From: Deltaproteobacteria bacterium
GTDB taxonomy: Bacteria > Desulfobacterota > SM23-61
Direction: 5' to 3'
Assembly (NCBI GenBank): GCA_026388915.1
Contig: JAPLIW010000742.1
Coordinates: 1 to 10,570 of the forward strand
DNA: 10,570 nucleotides
Program-made: the position numbers and the translations under genes
Shown here: positions 1 through 6,217 of the stretch, in pieces
Numbering within the stretch: position 1 is the stretch's first letter
Layout: the number at the start of each line of letters is the position of its first letter
The notes under the pieces: model-generated
Told to the model about the DNA's origin: nothing
The model's input: the letters and a program-made list of their open reading frames with translations, nothing else
Databases searched by the model: none

Positions 1-407
1 ATGGGGCCATTGAAGATAAGGATGTGGGGATACTCTTTGTAGAGAGCGGCTGAATTCTCCTGGGCCGCCAGGCAGATCTCGGACCGCCCTTCGATGGACA
101 CAAAGCTAGCCTTGTTCTCAATGATGAGCCGCCGGGCTGCTTCGACGGAGAGAGAAGTGTCTCCCTTACCGTCAAGCACCACATACTCAACCGGTCGGCC
201 CAGGATCCCGCCGGCTTTGTTTATCTCCTCCACCGCATACTTCTGGATGTCCATACAGGGCTTGGTTCCGGGGGAGGCGACGTTCCCGACATAGCCAATG
301 ACGATCGGCTTGCCCTTTGGCTGGGCAAAGGCAGCGGGGCTGGATCCCAACCATACCAGCGAAAGGACCGCCAGGAAAACAAATCCCAACTTAAGCCATC
401 TTTCCAT
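1..407 (-). CDS. livK: ABC transporter periplasmic substrate-binding protein, LivK type (5' part; runs off the left edge)
   Basis: This is the N-terminal 135 residues of a binding protein that would deliver substrate to the LivHMGF importer encoded upstream. The start at 407 is well supported: an AAGGAGG ribosome binding site sits at 415-421, 7 bases before the ATG. Residues 1-28 look like a Sec signal peptide (charged MERWLK, hydrophobic core, AFA before QP). The mature part then reads IVIGYVGNVASPG, followed by AVEEINKAGGILGRPVEYVV and the SVEAARRLI segment, the usual opening of the type I periplasmic binding fold (Peripla_BP_6, LivJ/LivK family). Substrate specificity cannot be read from this fragment, and family members also bind aromatic acids, amides and other carboxylates. 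It lies last in the gene order, 396 bases after the second CoA-transferase gene and separated from it by a repeat island, so it may have its own promoter. The family assignment is confident; the symbol is by analogy. Confidence 0.9.
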   Translation of the reverse strand, partial: MERWLKLGFVFLAVLSLVWLGSSPAAFAQPKGKPIVIGYVGNVASPGTKPCMDIQKYAVEEINKAGGILGRPVEYVVLDGKGDTSLSVEAARRLIIENKASFVSIEGRSEICLAAQENSAALYKEYPHILIFNGP

Positions 408-414
408 TGCTCAC

Positions 415-421
415 CCTCCTT
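415..421 (-). promoter_or_regulatory. Ribosome binding site of livK
   Basis: The minus strand reads AAGGAGG here, followed by 7 bases and then the ATG at 407. It is one of the strongest Shine-Dalgarno matches in the window and fixes the livK start. A strong site fits the high expression usually needed for a periplasmic binding protein. Confidence 0.8.
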
Positions 422-475
422 GCTAGTTATTTTTTGAGGCTCTCGGTCCTCGGACAACCAGGCGTAAAGACCCAA

Positions 476-502
476 CCGCAGAGAGCGCAGAGACCGCGGA
501 GG
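476..502. repeat. 9-bp-period tandem tract, left arm of inverted pair 1
   Basis: Three 9-bp units on the plus strand: CCGCAGAGA, GCGCAGAGA, CCGCGGAGG. An inverted partner tract of the same period lies at 766-792. Between the two arms sit a perfect palindrome (561-582) and a MITE-like element (607-739). Together these fill most of the 396-base gap between the second CoA-transferase gene and livK. No gene is credible in the gap: the short open frames there run through the repeats. Confidence 0.75.
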
Positions 503-560
503 AATTTTAAGGATAAAAATCGATCTACACCCAGCCCCATAATTGACCATCCGGTTTGCA

Positions 561-582
561 GGGGCGATTCGCGAATCGCCCC
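561..582. repeat. Perfect 22-bp palindrome, GGGGCGATTC type
   Basis: The left half is GGGGCGATTCG and the right half is its exact reverse complement, so it would form an 11-bp GC-rich stem or a cruciform. No T-run follows on either strand, so it is not a standard intrinsic terminator. It resembles the core of the GTAGGGGC-type hairpin at 8482-8538, which suggests a dispersed repeat family. Confidence 0.8.
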
Positions 583-606
583 AACGATTTGCCATAAACA
601 AAGATT

Positions 607-739
607 GATGATCTCGTAAAAAGTCGAAATTCTATATAATTCGTCATTCCGGCGAAAGACGGAATCCAGTTATTTCAAGATGTTCTGGACCCCGGCTTTC
701 ACCGGGGTGACGCTTCAAGAGACTTTTTACTAGTCCATC
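607..739. mobile_element. MITE-like element A (non-coding, nested inverted repeats)
   Basis: The outer arms 607-625 and 721-739 match in inverted orientation at 16 of 19 positions, including a perfect 10-bp GTAAAAAGTC / GACTTTTTAC core at 616-625 and 721-730. Inside are two 27-bp hairpin units in opposite orientation, 643-669 (opens GTCATTCC, closes GGAATCCAG) and 685-711 (opens CTGGACCCC, closes GGGGTGAC), separated by 15 bases. It has no coding capacity. Element B at 9694-9830 has the same internal architecture. A non-autonomous transposable element or a REP-like palindromic repeat are both possible; no clear target-site duplication was found. Confidence 0.6.
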
Positions 740-765
740 AGGCTTGAAGTTTTTTGATTTTGCGA

Positions 766-792
766 ACTCTGCGTCCTCTGCGTGCTCTGCGG
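766..792. repeat. 9-bp-period tandem tract, right arm of inverted pair 1
   Basis: Three 9-bp units on the plus strand: ACTCTGCGT, CCTCTGCGT, GCTCTGCGG. Read on the minus strand they become CCGCAGAGC, ACGCAGAGG and ACGCAGAGT, matching the tract at 476-502 in inverted orientation. The tract begins 11 bases past the stop codon of the second CoA-transferase gene (804-806). Confidence 0.75.
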
Positions 793-803
793 TGAAATGC
801 ATT

Positions 804-2156
804 TTATTCTTTCCCGAGATATTTCTTCCGCACGTACTCGTTGTCCTTTCCGATGGTGCTGGAAACCCATTTGATCCGGGGCGGGGATTCGGACATTTTC
901 ACGAAGTTCGTGTTGATCACGAATTTCCCCAGGTTCTCATCCTCTACCTCTTGGAAGATTTTGCGAATGGCAAACTGCTTGCTCTCCATGGTCATGGGGG
1001 GAGTCATCATCTTCATGACAATGGGCACCCCTCCCCCTCGCCATTTGGACCGGGCGGATTTGGCGCTGTAGGTCAGAGCCTTCTTCACCAGCTCATCGGC
1101 GGTATATTGGAGGGTTTTTTCTTCAATCCCCTTATACAAAACCATGGCTTGGTCCACTACATCCGGGATCCGGTCGGGCGTGTGTCTCCAGTCATCCTCC
1201 AAATGCCAGAGCCCGAGAATCTTTAGAAGGGCGCGGAAGTCATGGTCCCGTGGAGCGGCGATTACCACATATCCATCCTTGCATTTCCAAAGGCCGTAGG
1301 GATAGAGAATAAAATCCAGTACCCCGATCCGGGGCCGGGCTTTCTCCCAGGTATATCCGATGGTCGCCGGAAATCCAACCATGTTGGAGTAGGCATCCAT
1401 GGTGGCGATGTCCACCATCTGTCCCTCTCCGGTCATTTGCCGATGAACAAGGGCGACGGTTCCTCCCAGGGCGGCGCTCAAACCGGAGATATACCAGCCG
1501 GCCCACATTCCGGCTCTCAAAGGCCAGTTATACGGCTCGGGGGCGTTTGCCGGGTCGCCCACCTGGGCTGGAAGGCCGGATCCTGCCTGACAGGTAAGAT
1601 CGGAATCCGGGAGACGGGCAAATTGCCTGGCCTTTTCGGTGTAATGGCCATAAGGGGTAATGGCAATGTAGATAAGGCCCGGGTTCTTCAGGCTCAGCTG
1701 ACGGTATCCAATCCCCCAGGAATCCATCTCTCCGGGGAAAAAAGTCTCAATGACCACAGCCGCCTTTTCAGCCAGCCTGGCAAAATCTTTCCGGTCTTGC
1801 TCCGAATTCTTGAGGTCCAGGGTCATGTACCTTTTGTTCCGCCCCTCCACCAGGAAAGGAATTCCCACCCCTTTGACGTTGGCCCCGTAAGGAGTGACCT
1901 GGCGCATGGGGTCCCCCCCCGGCGGCTCGATCTTGACAACTTCCGCCCCAAACTCGGCAAAGAAACTAGCCGCAATGATGCCGGAAAAATTCTCCTGGCT
2001 CACATCCAGGATCAGGACTTCGTTCAGAACCTCGGGTTTCCCTTCCGGGTTCATGACCTCAGCCAGGGTTTTCCCCCAGGAAGCAAGGTGCTCCTGGGTC
2101 TTCCCCGAAGTTACATAGCGGGCGTATACTTGTTCCTTCTCCCCTTTGCCGCTCAC
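804..2156 (-). CDS. CaiB/BaiF family (family III) CoA-transferase, second of a coupled pair
   Basis: The 450-residue product is predicted to move CoA between a CoA thioester and a carboxylic acid in the cytoplasm. The family pattern is clear: LILDVSQENFSG near residue 48, the FGAEVVKIEPPGGDP segment (69-83), NKRYMTLDLK (107-116), NPGLIYIAITPYG (158-170), and the Asp of SDLTCQAGSGL at about residue 186, which aligns with the catalytic aspartate of formyl-CoA transferase (Asp169) and should carry the acyl anhydride. The start is a GTG at 2156-2154, overlapping the TGA of the preceding gene as GTGA; a GAGGG ribosome binding site lies at 2163-2167. About 47 residues precede the usual domain start, longer than typical, so translation could also begin at Met35. 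Its position in a liv-type operon suggests it activates the imported substrate. The true substrate is unknown; a heteromer with its neighbour is likely but unproven. Confidence 0.9.
   Translation of the reverse strand: MSGKGEKEQVYARYVTSGKTQEHLASWGKTLAEVMNPEGKPEVLNEVLILDVSQENFSGIIAASFFAEFGAEVVKIEPPGGDPMRQVTPYGANVKGVGIPFLVEGRNKRYMTLDLKNSEQDRKDFARLAEKAAVVIETFFPGEMDSWGIGYRQLSLKNPGLIYIAITPYGHYTEKARQFARLPDSDLTCQAGSGLPAQVGDPANAPEPYNWPLRAGMWAGWYISGLSAALGGTVALVHRQMTGEGQMVDIATMDAYSNMVGFPATIGYTWEKARPRIGVLDFILYPYGLWKCKDGYVVIAAPRDHDFRALLKILGLWHLEDDWRHTPDRIPDVVDQAMVLYKGIEEKTLQYTADELVKKALTYSAKSARSKWRGGGVPIVMKMMTPPMTMESKQFAIRKIFQEVEDENLGKFVINTNFVKMSESPPRIKWVSSTIGKDNEYVRKKYLGKE
2153..2156 (-). promoter_or_regulatory. 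GTGA stop/start overlap coupling the two CoA-transferase genes
   Basis: On the minus strand the TGA stop of the upstream gene (2155-2153) shares bases with the GTG start of the downstream gene (2156-2154). Such overlaps usually mean translational coupling and balanced synthesis, which fits two subunits of one enzyme. Confidence 0.75.
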
Positions 2157-3508
2157 TTCTTTCCCTCTCTTCCGTAGTTAAAGATGGGATCTTCGCTCAG
2201 GTTATAATAGACCGGAGGCTTGAGGCCGGGCCGGTCGTCAAAAGTGCCGATGACGTTTTTCTTCTCCAGCTCCGCAATCTTCTCCTCGGACATTTCCAGA
2301 AACTTCTTCAGAACCAGGCGATTGTGATAACCGATCGGGCGGGCGATCCACTTGGTCCGTGAGGGGGTCTTGCTCAATTGCGCTGAAGGGCCGGCCATAA
2401 CGAACTCTCCGTACATCTCATCGTTGAAGAGAATAACGCTCCCCCGCTCCCTTCGCCAGGGGTCCTGGTAGATCTGGTAGTCATCCAAAACCTCGGCCGC
2501 GGGAAAGTTCCTTTCGTTGGCCAGCTTAACGACCTCCTCCACCCCTTTACCCCTCAGCCATTCCGCCACGATCTTGGTTAAGGCTTTCGCCGGTTCCGGT
2601 TTCAGCCTTTCGAATGGATCGGTGTATGCTTTCTCTTTCAGCAGATCTTCCCGGCCCATGGCCCCGCAGAGGGATTCAAATTGTTTCCCCGTGGCGCAGG
2701 CCAGGGCCATAAATTTTCCATCCCGGGTCTTGAAAATGGAAGCCGGTACCATGGTCGGGTCGGTGTTGGCCGTCCGCCCGATATCCATTCCCGACAGCTT
2801 GAAGGCCGTAAAGTTGGGCAGAAGGCGCATCAGGGCTTCGGATTGGGCCAGGTCGATGTACTGTCCCTTCCCGGTTTTGTTGCGGAAGTAGAGGGCCATG
2901 AGGATGGCCAAGGCGCCGAAATTTCCGGGGATGAAGTCACCCAGGTAGTCGGGCAATTTATAAAACTTTTCGGTATCGGGGTAGCCGGTCAGGCTTAAAA
3001 CCCCGCTGGCCGCCTGGGCTAGGAGGTCCCAGCCCGGATAAAAGCGAAGAGGCCCGTACTGTCCGTAGGTGGAGCAGCTCAGATAAATGACCTTGGGGTT
3101 GATCTTGCTGATCTGGGTGTATCCCACCCCCCAGGCTTCGGCGGTGCCCGGGGCGAAATTTTCCGCCACCACGTCGCACATCTGGGCCAGGCGGTAGATG
3201 ATGTCCTTGGCTTCGGGATGCTTTAAGTCCAGCCCCACAAAATATTTGTTCTGGGTGACAAAATGCCAGAGGGGGTTCGAATGCTTCCAGTACTTCCCCC
3301 AGTAGGTGGCCGGCCTCCATAAATCTCCATGAAAGGGGAGCTCCAGCTTGATCACCTCGGCTCCGTAGTTGGCCATGATCCGGGTGGCGGTGGGACCGAA
3401 GATGACGTGGGAAAAATCCAGGACCCGGATTCCCTTCAGGACCTCCGGCTTCTGGTTGGTCTCCGAGGGATTGAAGAGCCCGGCCGTGTAGGAAAAATAA
3501 TCTTCCAT
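2153..3508 (-). CDS. CaiB/BaiF family (family III) CoA-transferase, first of a coupled pair
   Basis: This 451-residue protein is a family III CoA-transferase, predicted to be cytoplasmic and to form the interlocked ring-shaped dimer of that family. Visible motifs are GIRVLDFSHVIFGPTATRIM (26-45), YGAEVIKLELP (48-58), NKYFVGLDLKHPEA (87-100), FAPGTAEAWGVGY (118-130), NPKVIYLSCSTYGQYGP (137-153), and Asp161 in GWDLLAQAASG, the expected nucleophile. GKGQYIDLAQSEALM is also typical. The ATG at 3508 is preceded by a GAGAGG-like ribosome binding site. It is clearly a paralogue of the downstream neighbour but quite diverged, with a longer C-terminal tail (KNVIGTFDDRPGLKPPVYYN). The gap to livF upstream is 99 bases and is filled mostly by a 7-bp-period tract. 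Candidate substrates (aromatic, branched or dicarboxylic acids) cannot be separated by reading alone. Confidence 0.92.
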   Translation of the reverse strand: MEDYFSYTAGLFNPSETNQKPEVLKGIRVLDFSHVIFGPTATRIMANYGAEVIKLELPFHGDLWRPATYWGKYWKHSNPLWHFVTQNKYFVGLDLKHPEAKDIIYRLAQMCDVVAENFAPGTAEAWGVGYTQISKINPKVIYLSCSTYGQYGPLRFYPGWDLLAQAASGVLSLTGYPDTEKFYKLPDYLGDFIPGNFGALAILMALYFRNKTGKGQYIDLAQSEALMRLLPNFTAFKLSGMDIGRTANTDPTMVPASIFKTRDGKFMALACATGKQFESLCGAMGREDLLKEKAYTDPFERLKPEPAKALTKIVAEWLRGKGVEEVVKLANERNFPAAEVLDDYQIYQDPWRRERGSVILFNDEMYGEFVMAGPSAQLSKTPSRTKWIARPIGYHNRLVLKKFLEMSEEKIAELEKKNVIGTFDDRPGLKPPVYYNLSEDPIFNYGREGKK

Positions 3509-3543
3509 GCCGCATCCTCTCGCCTTTTGTCTTTTTCTTTCGC

Positions 3544-3606
3544 TTTGCCCTATGCTCTCTGCTCTTTGCCCTATACGCTATGCTCTATGCCCTATGCTCT
3601 CTGCGT
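3544..3606. repeat. 7-bp-period tandem tract between livF and the first CoA-transferase gene
   Basis: Nine consecutive 7-bp units on the plus strand, each close to TATGCTC or TATGCCC (TTTGCCC, TATGCTC, TCTGCTC, TTTGCCC, TATACGC, TATGCTC, TATGCCC, TATGCTC, TCTGCGT). In mRNA sense the unit is about GRGCATA. The tract starts one base after the livF stop codon (3608-3610) and fills most of the 99-base gap. A 7-bp period is not a multiple of three, so a fixed peptide repeat is unlikely. Confidence 0.85.
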
Positions 3607-3607
3607 T

Positions 3608-4312
3608 TTATCTTCCCAAGTAGGCCTTCTTCACCAGGTCGCTCTGCATAAGGCTTTGACAATTTCCCTCCAACACAACCCTCCCATCCTGCATGACATA
3701 GCCCCGGTCGCCGATCGTCAGGGCCCGCAGGGCATTCTGCTCGGGAAGGAGAATGGTAATCTTGGACTCCCGCAGCTTTCCGAGGGTTTCATAGAGATTG
3801 TCCAGGATCACCGGAGCCAATCCTAGCGAGGGCTCATCCACCATGAGCAGCCGGGGAAGGGCCATCAGCCCCCGGCCGATGGTCAGCATCTGTTGCTCCC
3901 CTCCGCTAAGCAGACGGGATTGCATTTGGGCCCGCTCTTTCAGAATGGGGAACAGGCTCATGACCCATTCTATTCTCTCTCTCTTGTTGCTCCAGGCTTT
4001 TCCCGGGTAAGCGCCGAGGAGAAGGTTCTCCCTCACGGTCATATAGGGGAAGAGACGTCTTCCTTCCGGAACCTGAACGATTCCCTCGGCAATCACCCTG
4101 TGCGGGGGAAGTCCTTCAATCGCCTTTCCCAAAAACGATATGGACCCGGAAACGGGTTTCATCATCCCCTGAATGGTGTTTAAAAGGGTGCTTTTCCCGG
4201 CCCCGTTGGAACCCAGAAGGGCCACCAGCTCATTCTCCTTGACCTGCAGGCTCACGTCGTGCAGGACCGGGATGACCCCATAGGAAACATTAAGGTTTTT
4301 TACCTCAAGCAT
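3608..4312 (-). CDS. livF: ABC transporter ATP-binding protein, LivF type
   Basis: This 234-residue protein is one of two ATPase subunits driving the LivHM membrane channel. Walker A is GSNGAGKST (34-42), the Q-loop glutamine is Q80 in GIVQVPEGRRLFPYMTVREN, the ABC signature is the canonical LSGGEQQ (135-141), and Walker B is RLLMVDEP (154-161) followed by SLGLAP, a LivF hallmark. The usual H-switch position reads LLPEQNALRAL, without histidine, as is usual for LivF (VEQNA). The C-terminal RGYVMQDGRVVLEG is also typical. The length is normal for LivF. It follows livG after 105 bases and precedes the first CoA-transferase gene by 99; both gaps carry 7-bp-period tracts. The family is certain; the transported compound is not shown. 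Confidence 0.95.
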   Translation of the reverse strand: MLEVKNLNVSYGVIPVLHDVSLQVKENELVALLGSNGAGKSTLLNTIQGMMKPVSGSISFLGKAIEGLPPHRVIAEGIVQVPEGRRLFPYMTVRENLLLGAYPGKAWSNKRERIEWVMSLFPILKERAQMQSRLLSGGEQQMLTIGRGLMALPRLLMVDEPSLGLAPVILDNLYETLGKLRESKITILLPEQNALRALTIGDRGYVMQDGRVVLEGNCQSLMQSDLVKKAYLGR

Positions 4313-4328
4313 GAATCCCCCGCTTAAA

Positions 4329-4359
4329 GGGCATAGCGCAAAGCGCAGAGGGCATAGCG
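4329..4359. repeat. 7-bp-period tandem tract, left arm of inverted pair 2
   Basis: Units GGGCATA, GCGCAAA, GCGCAGA, GGGCATA and a partial GCG on the plus strand. It is inverted relative to the tract at 4374-4408, with 14 bases between them, so the livG-livF mRNA could form a long imperfect hairpin just upstream of the livF start at 4312. Confidence 0.75.
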
Positions 4360-4373
4360 TCCAGGTTTTTTCC

Positions 4374-4408
4374 TGTGCTCTATGCTCTATGCTCCATGCT
4401 CTTTGCGC
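4374..4408. repeat. 7-bp-period tandem tract, right arm of inverted pair 2
   Basis: Five units on the plus strand: TGTGCTC, TATGCTC, TATGCTC, CATGCTC, TTTGCGC. It has the same orientation and unit as 3544-3606, and lies 9 bases past the livG stop codon (4418-4420). Confidence 0.8.
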
Positions 4409-4417
4409 TTTTTATTT

Positions 4418-5170
4418 TCAGTGGCAGGTCCCCTTCTTCCACCCCGACCCGAGGTAGGCTTCGATGACCCTATCGTTGTTGGAAATCTCCTCCGGAGTCC
4501 CCTCGGCGATCTTCTCTCCGAATTGAATGGCAATAATCCGCTCGGCCGCTTCCATGAGGACCGCCATGACATGCTCGATCCAGAAGATGGTCAGGCCGAA
4601 TTGCTCCTTGGCCCGGGCGATGAGGTGGACCGCTTTGGTGGCCTCCGCCGGGTTGAGCCCGGCCATGACCTCGTCTACGAAAAGAAGCTTGGGAGAAGTA
4701 GCCAGGGCCCGGGCCAGCTCCAGCATGCGAAGTTCAAAGAAAGTCAGGTCCCGGGCCAGGATATTTCGTTTACTGAAAAGCCCCACAAATTCCAGGTAAT
4801 GGGTCGCTTCCGCGCCCGCGTCGTCCAGCCCGCGGTTGATCCGGTTTTTGCCGCATAAAGCGCCGGTGACCACGCTCATGAGAGCCGTCAGTTCAGGGAA
4901 GGGTCGGGGAATCTGGTAAGTCCGGCTGAGCCCCAGATGGCACCGCTTATGCGGGGGCATGCGGCCGATGATCTTTCCTCCCATTTCAATCTCGCCCCGA
5001 TCGGCGTACAGGGACCCGCAGAGAACGTTAATCAGGGTGGTCTTCCCCGCCCCGTTGGGGCCGATGAGCCCCACCGTCTCTCCGCTCCGGATGTCAAAGC
5101 TTAGATCATGGACGGCGGTAAGACCTCCAAAGCTCTTGGTCACATTGCGGACTTTCAGGATCTCAGACAT
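4418..5170 (-). CDS. livG: ABC transporter ATP-binding protein, LivG type, with degenerate signature motif
   Basis: This 250-residue protein pairs with LivF to power the importer. Walker A is GPNGAGKTT (37-45), the Q-loop is SRTYQIPRPF (Q86), Walker B is KLLFVDE (161-167) followed by VMAGLNPAE, and the H-switch histidine is H200 in FWIEHVMAVLM. VMAGLNP and the C-terminal IAEGTPEEI mark it as LivG. The signature motif, normally LSYGQQR-like in LivG, reads LTFFELR (142-148), so the serine and glycine that contact ATP are missing while MLELARALA continues normally. The reading frame is intact around it, so this is not a frameshift. The gene begins 6 bases after the livM stop and ends at a TGA (4418-4420), after which 7-bp-period tracts fill the gap to livF. 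Confidence 0.94.
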   Translation of the reverse strand: MSEILKVRNVTKSFGGLTAVHDLSFDIRSGETVGLIGPNGAGKTTLINVLCGSLYADRGEIEMGGKIIGRMPPHKRCHLGLSRTYQIPRPFPELTALMSVVTGALCGKNRINRGLDDAGAEATHYLEFVGLFSKRNILARDLTFFELRMLELARALATSPKLLFVDEVMAGLNPAEATKAVHLIARAKEQFGLTIFWIEHVMAVLMEAAERIIAIQFGEKIAEGTPEEISNNDRVIEAYLGSGWKKGTCH

Positions 5171-5176
5171 CTTGCT

Positions 5177-6217
5177 CTATCTCCGTACGTGCAAGGTCGG
5201 CATATACTCGCGGTAGCGGCGTTTCCGGTAAAGCCCAAAGAGGCCCTCCGGCAGGGCAAAGAGGAGAACCGTCAGGATGACGGCGAAAACCACGGGTTGG
5301 ATGGGTCCCATGGTGACAATGAGGATCATCTCCAGGAAGGCGATGAAATAGCCTCCGACGATGCACCCGAAGACCTGAGCCCGCCCCCCGATAAAGATCA
5401 CCAGGAGAATCTTGATCATGAAACTTAAGGGTAGATAGGTAATGCCGGCGAAAGTCCCAAAATAATGGGCGTAAAACCAGCCGATGATGCCGATCATCCC
5501 GGAGGCGAAAACGAAAGCCAGGATCTTCACTTTATTGATGTTGACCCCGATCCCTTGAGCGACTTCCTCCCCGTCATTGATGGCCGCCATGATCAGGCCA
5601 TAGCGCGATTTGATGACCTTGTTTACCACCCAGAGGTAAAGCAGCATGATGAACATGGAGATAAAGGCGGCGATGAGGAAATTGAGCTTGACCGTGCCCG
5701 TGCTCACCAGGGTCTTAATCCCGGCCAGGCCCACGTCTCCTTTAAAGGTATCCGTGTAGATGAAGGTGATTTCCATGAAGACCAGGGGCAGAAGCAGGGT
5801 TAAAAGGACATAATAGAGCCCCCGGGCCACGATCACCAGGGGAGAGAAGAGCAAGGCCGAGACCAGACTCGCGATGACGGCCAGGGGAAGGGTTGCCAGC
5901 GGTCCCCATCCATAGGCAATGGACAGAAGAGCGGCCGTGTACCCTCCCACCCCGATGAAAAAGTTGGGGCCAAAGTTCATCCTTCCCGTTCCCAGGGTCA
6001 TCAAAGCGAGGGGGATGGCAATGGCCGCGTAGAGGTTGGCGGAGATCACTGTGTTGAGGAGGATGGGACTGACAAAATAAGAGATAATGGGAAAGAGGAT
6101 CAGGAAGACCGACCAGATGAGGGTGTTTCGCCAGTACCGGGGCTCCAGAATCCAGTCCCACTTCTTCCCTTTGCAACGGATGATGATGCGGTCTCTTTTG
6201 ATTTCCACGTCTACCAT
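5177..6217 (-). CDS. livM: ABC transporter permease, LivM type
   Basis: This 346-residue inner-membrane permease pairs with LivH. About 30 hydrophilic residues precede the first membrane segment (roughly 31-50), and about eight to ten hydrophobic segments follow. Family marks are GTGRMNFGPNFFIGVGGYTA (76-95), the cytoplasmic EAA-like coupling loop RYGLIMAAINDGEEVAQGIG (205-224), FIGGRAQVFGCIVGG (275-289) and PEGLFGLYRKRRYRE near the end. The first motif keeps the glycine pattern but has NFGPN where most LivM proteins have a serine-leucine-glycine-glutamine stretch. The ATG at 6217 overlaps the livH stop by 7 bases (ATGGTAG), indicating translational coupling. The two permeases presumably form a heterodimeric channel. 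Family confident, substrate unknown. Confidence 0.93.
   Translation of the reverse strand: MVDVEIKRDRIIIRCKGKKWDWILEPRYWRNTLIWSVFLILFPIISYFVSPILLNTVISANLYAAIAIPLALMTLGTGRMNFGPNFFIGVGGYTAALLSIAYGWGPLATLPLAVIASLVSALLFSPLVIVARGLYYVLLTLLLPLVFMEITFIYTDTFKGDVGLAGIKTLVSTGTVKLNFLIAAFISMFIMLLYLWVVNKVIKSRYGLIMAAINDGEEVAQGIGVNINKVKILAFVFASGMIGIIGWFYAHYFGTFAGITYLPLSFMIKILLVIFIGGRAQVFGCIVGGYFIAFLEMILIVTMGPIQPVVFAVILTVLLFALPEGLFGLYRKRRYREYMPTLHVRR

Noticed and set aside
561..582. Intrinsic terminator at the perfect palindrome
   Set aside because: There is no run of T residues after the stem on either strand, and the sequence resembles another dispersed repeat in the window.
221..601. 126-residue minus-strand frame overlapping the livK start
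   Set aside because: It overlaps livK in another frame, crosses the 22-bp palindrome and the 9-bp tract, and has no ribosome site or recognisable domain.
476..792. CRISPR array
   Set aside because: The repeats are 7-10 bp tandem units without unique spacers, or inverted hairpins. No direct repeats of 23-40 bp at regular spacing and no cas genes are present.
744..1226. 160-residue plus-strand frame
   Set aside because: It is antisense to the end of the second CoA-transferase gene, with a His/Gly/Pro-rich sequence and no family features.
1242..2177. 311-residue open frame on the plus strand opposite the second CoA-transferase gene
   Set aside because: It is a shadow of the strongly supported minus-strand gene: no recognisable domain, and a proline/glycine-rich composition typical of antisense frames in GC-rich DNA.
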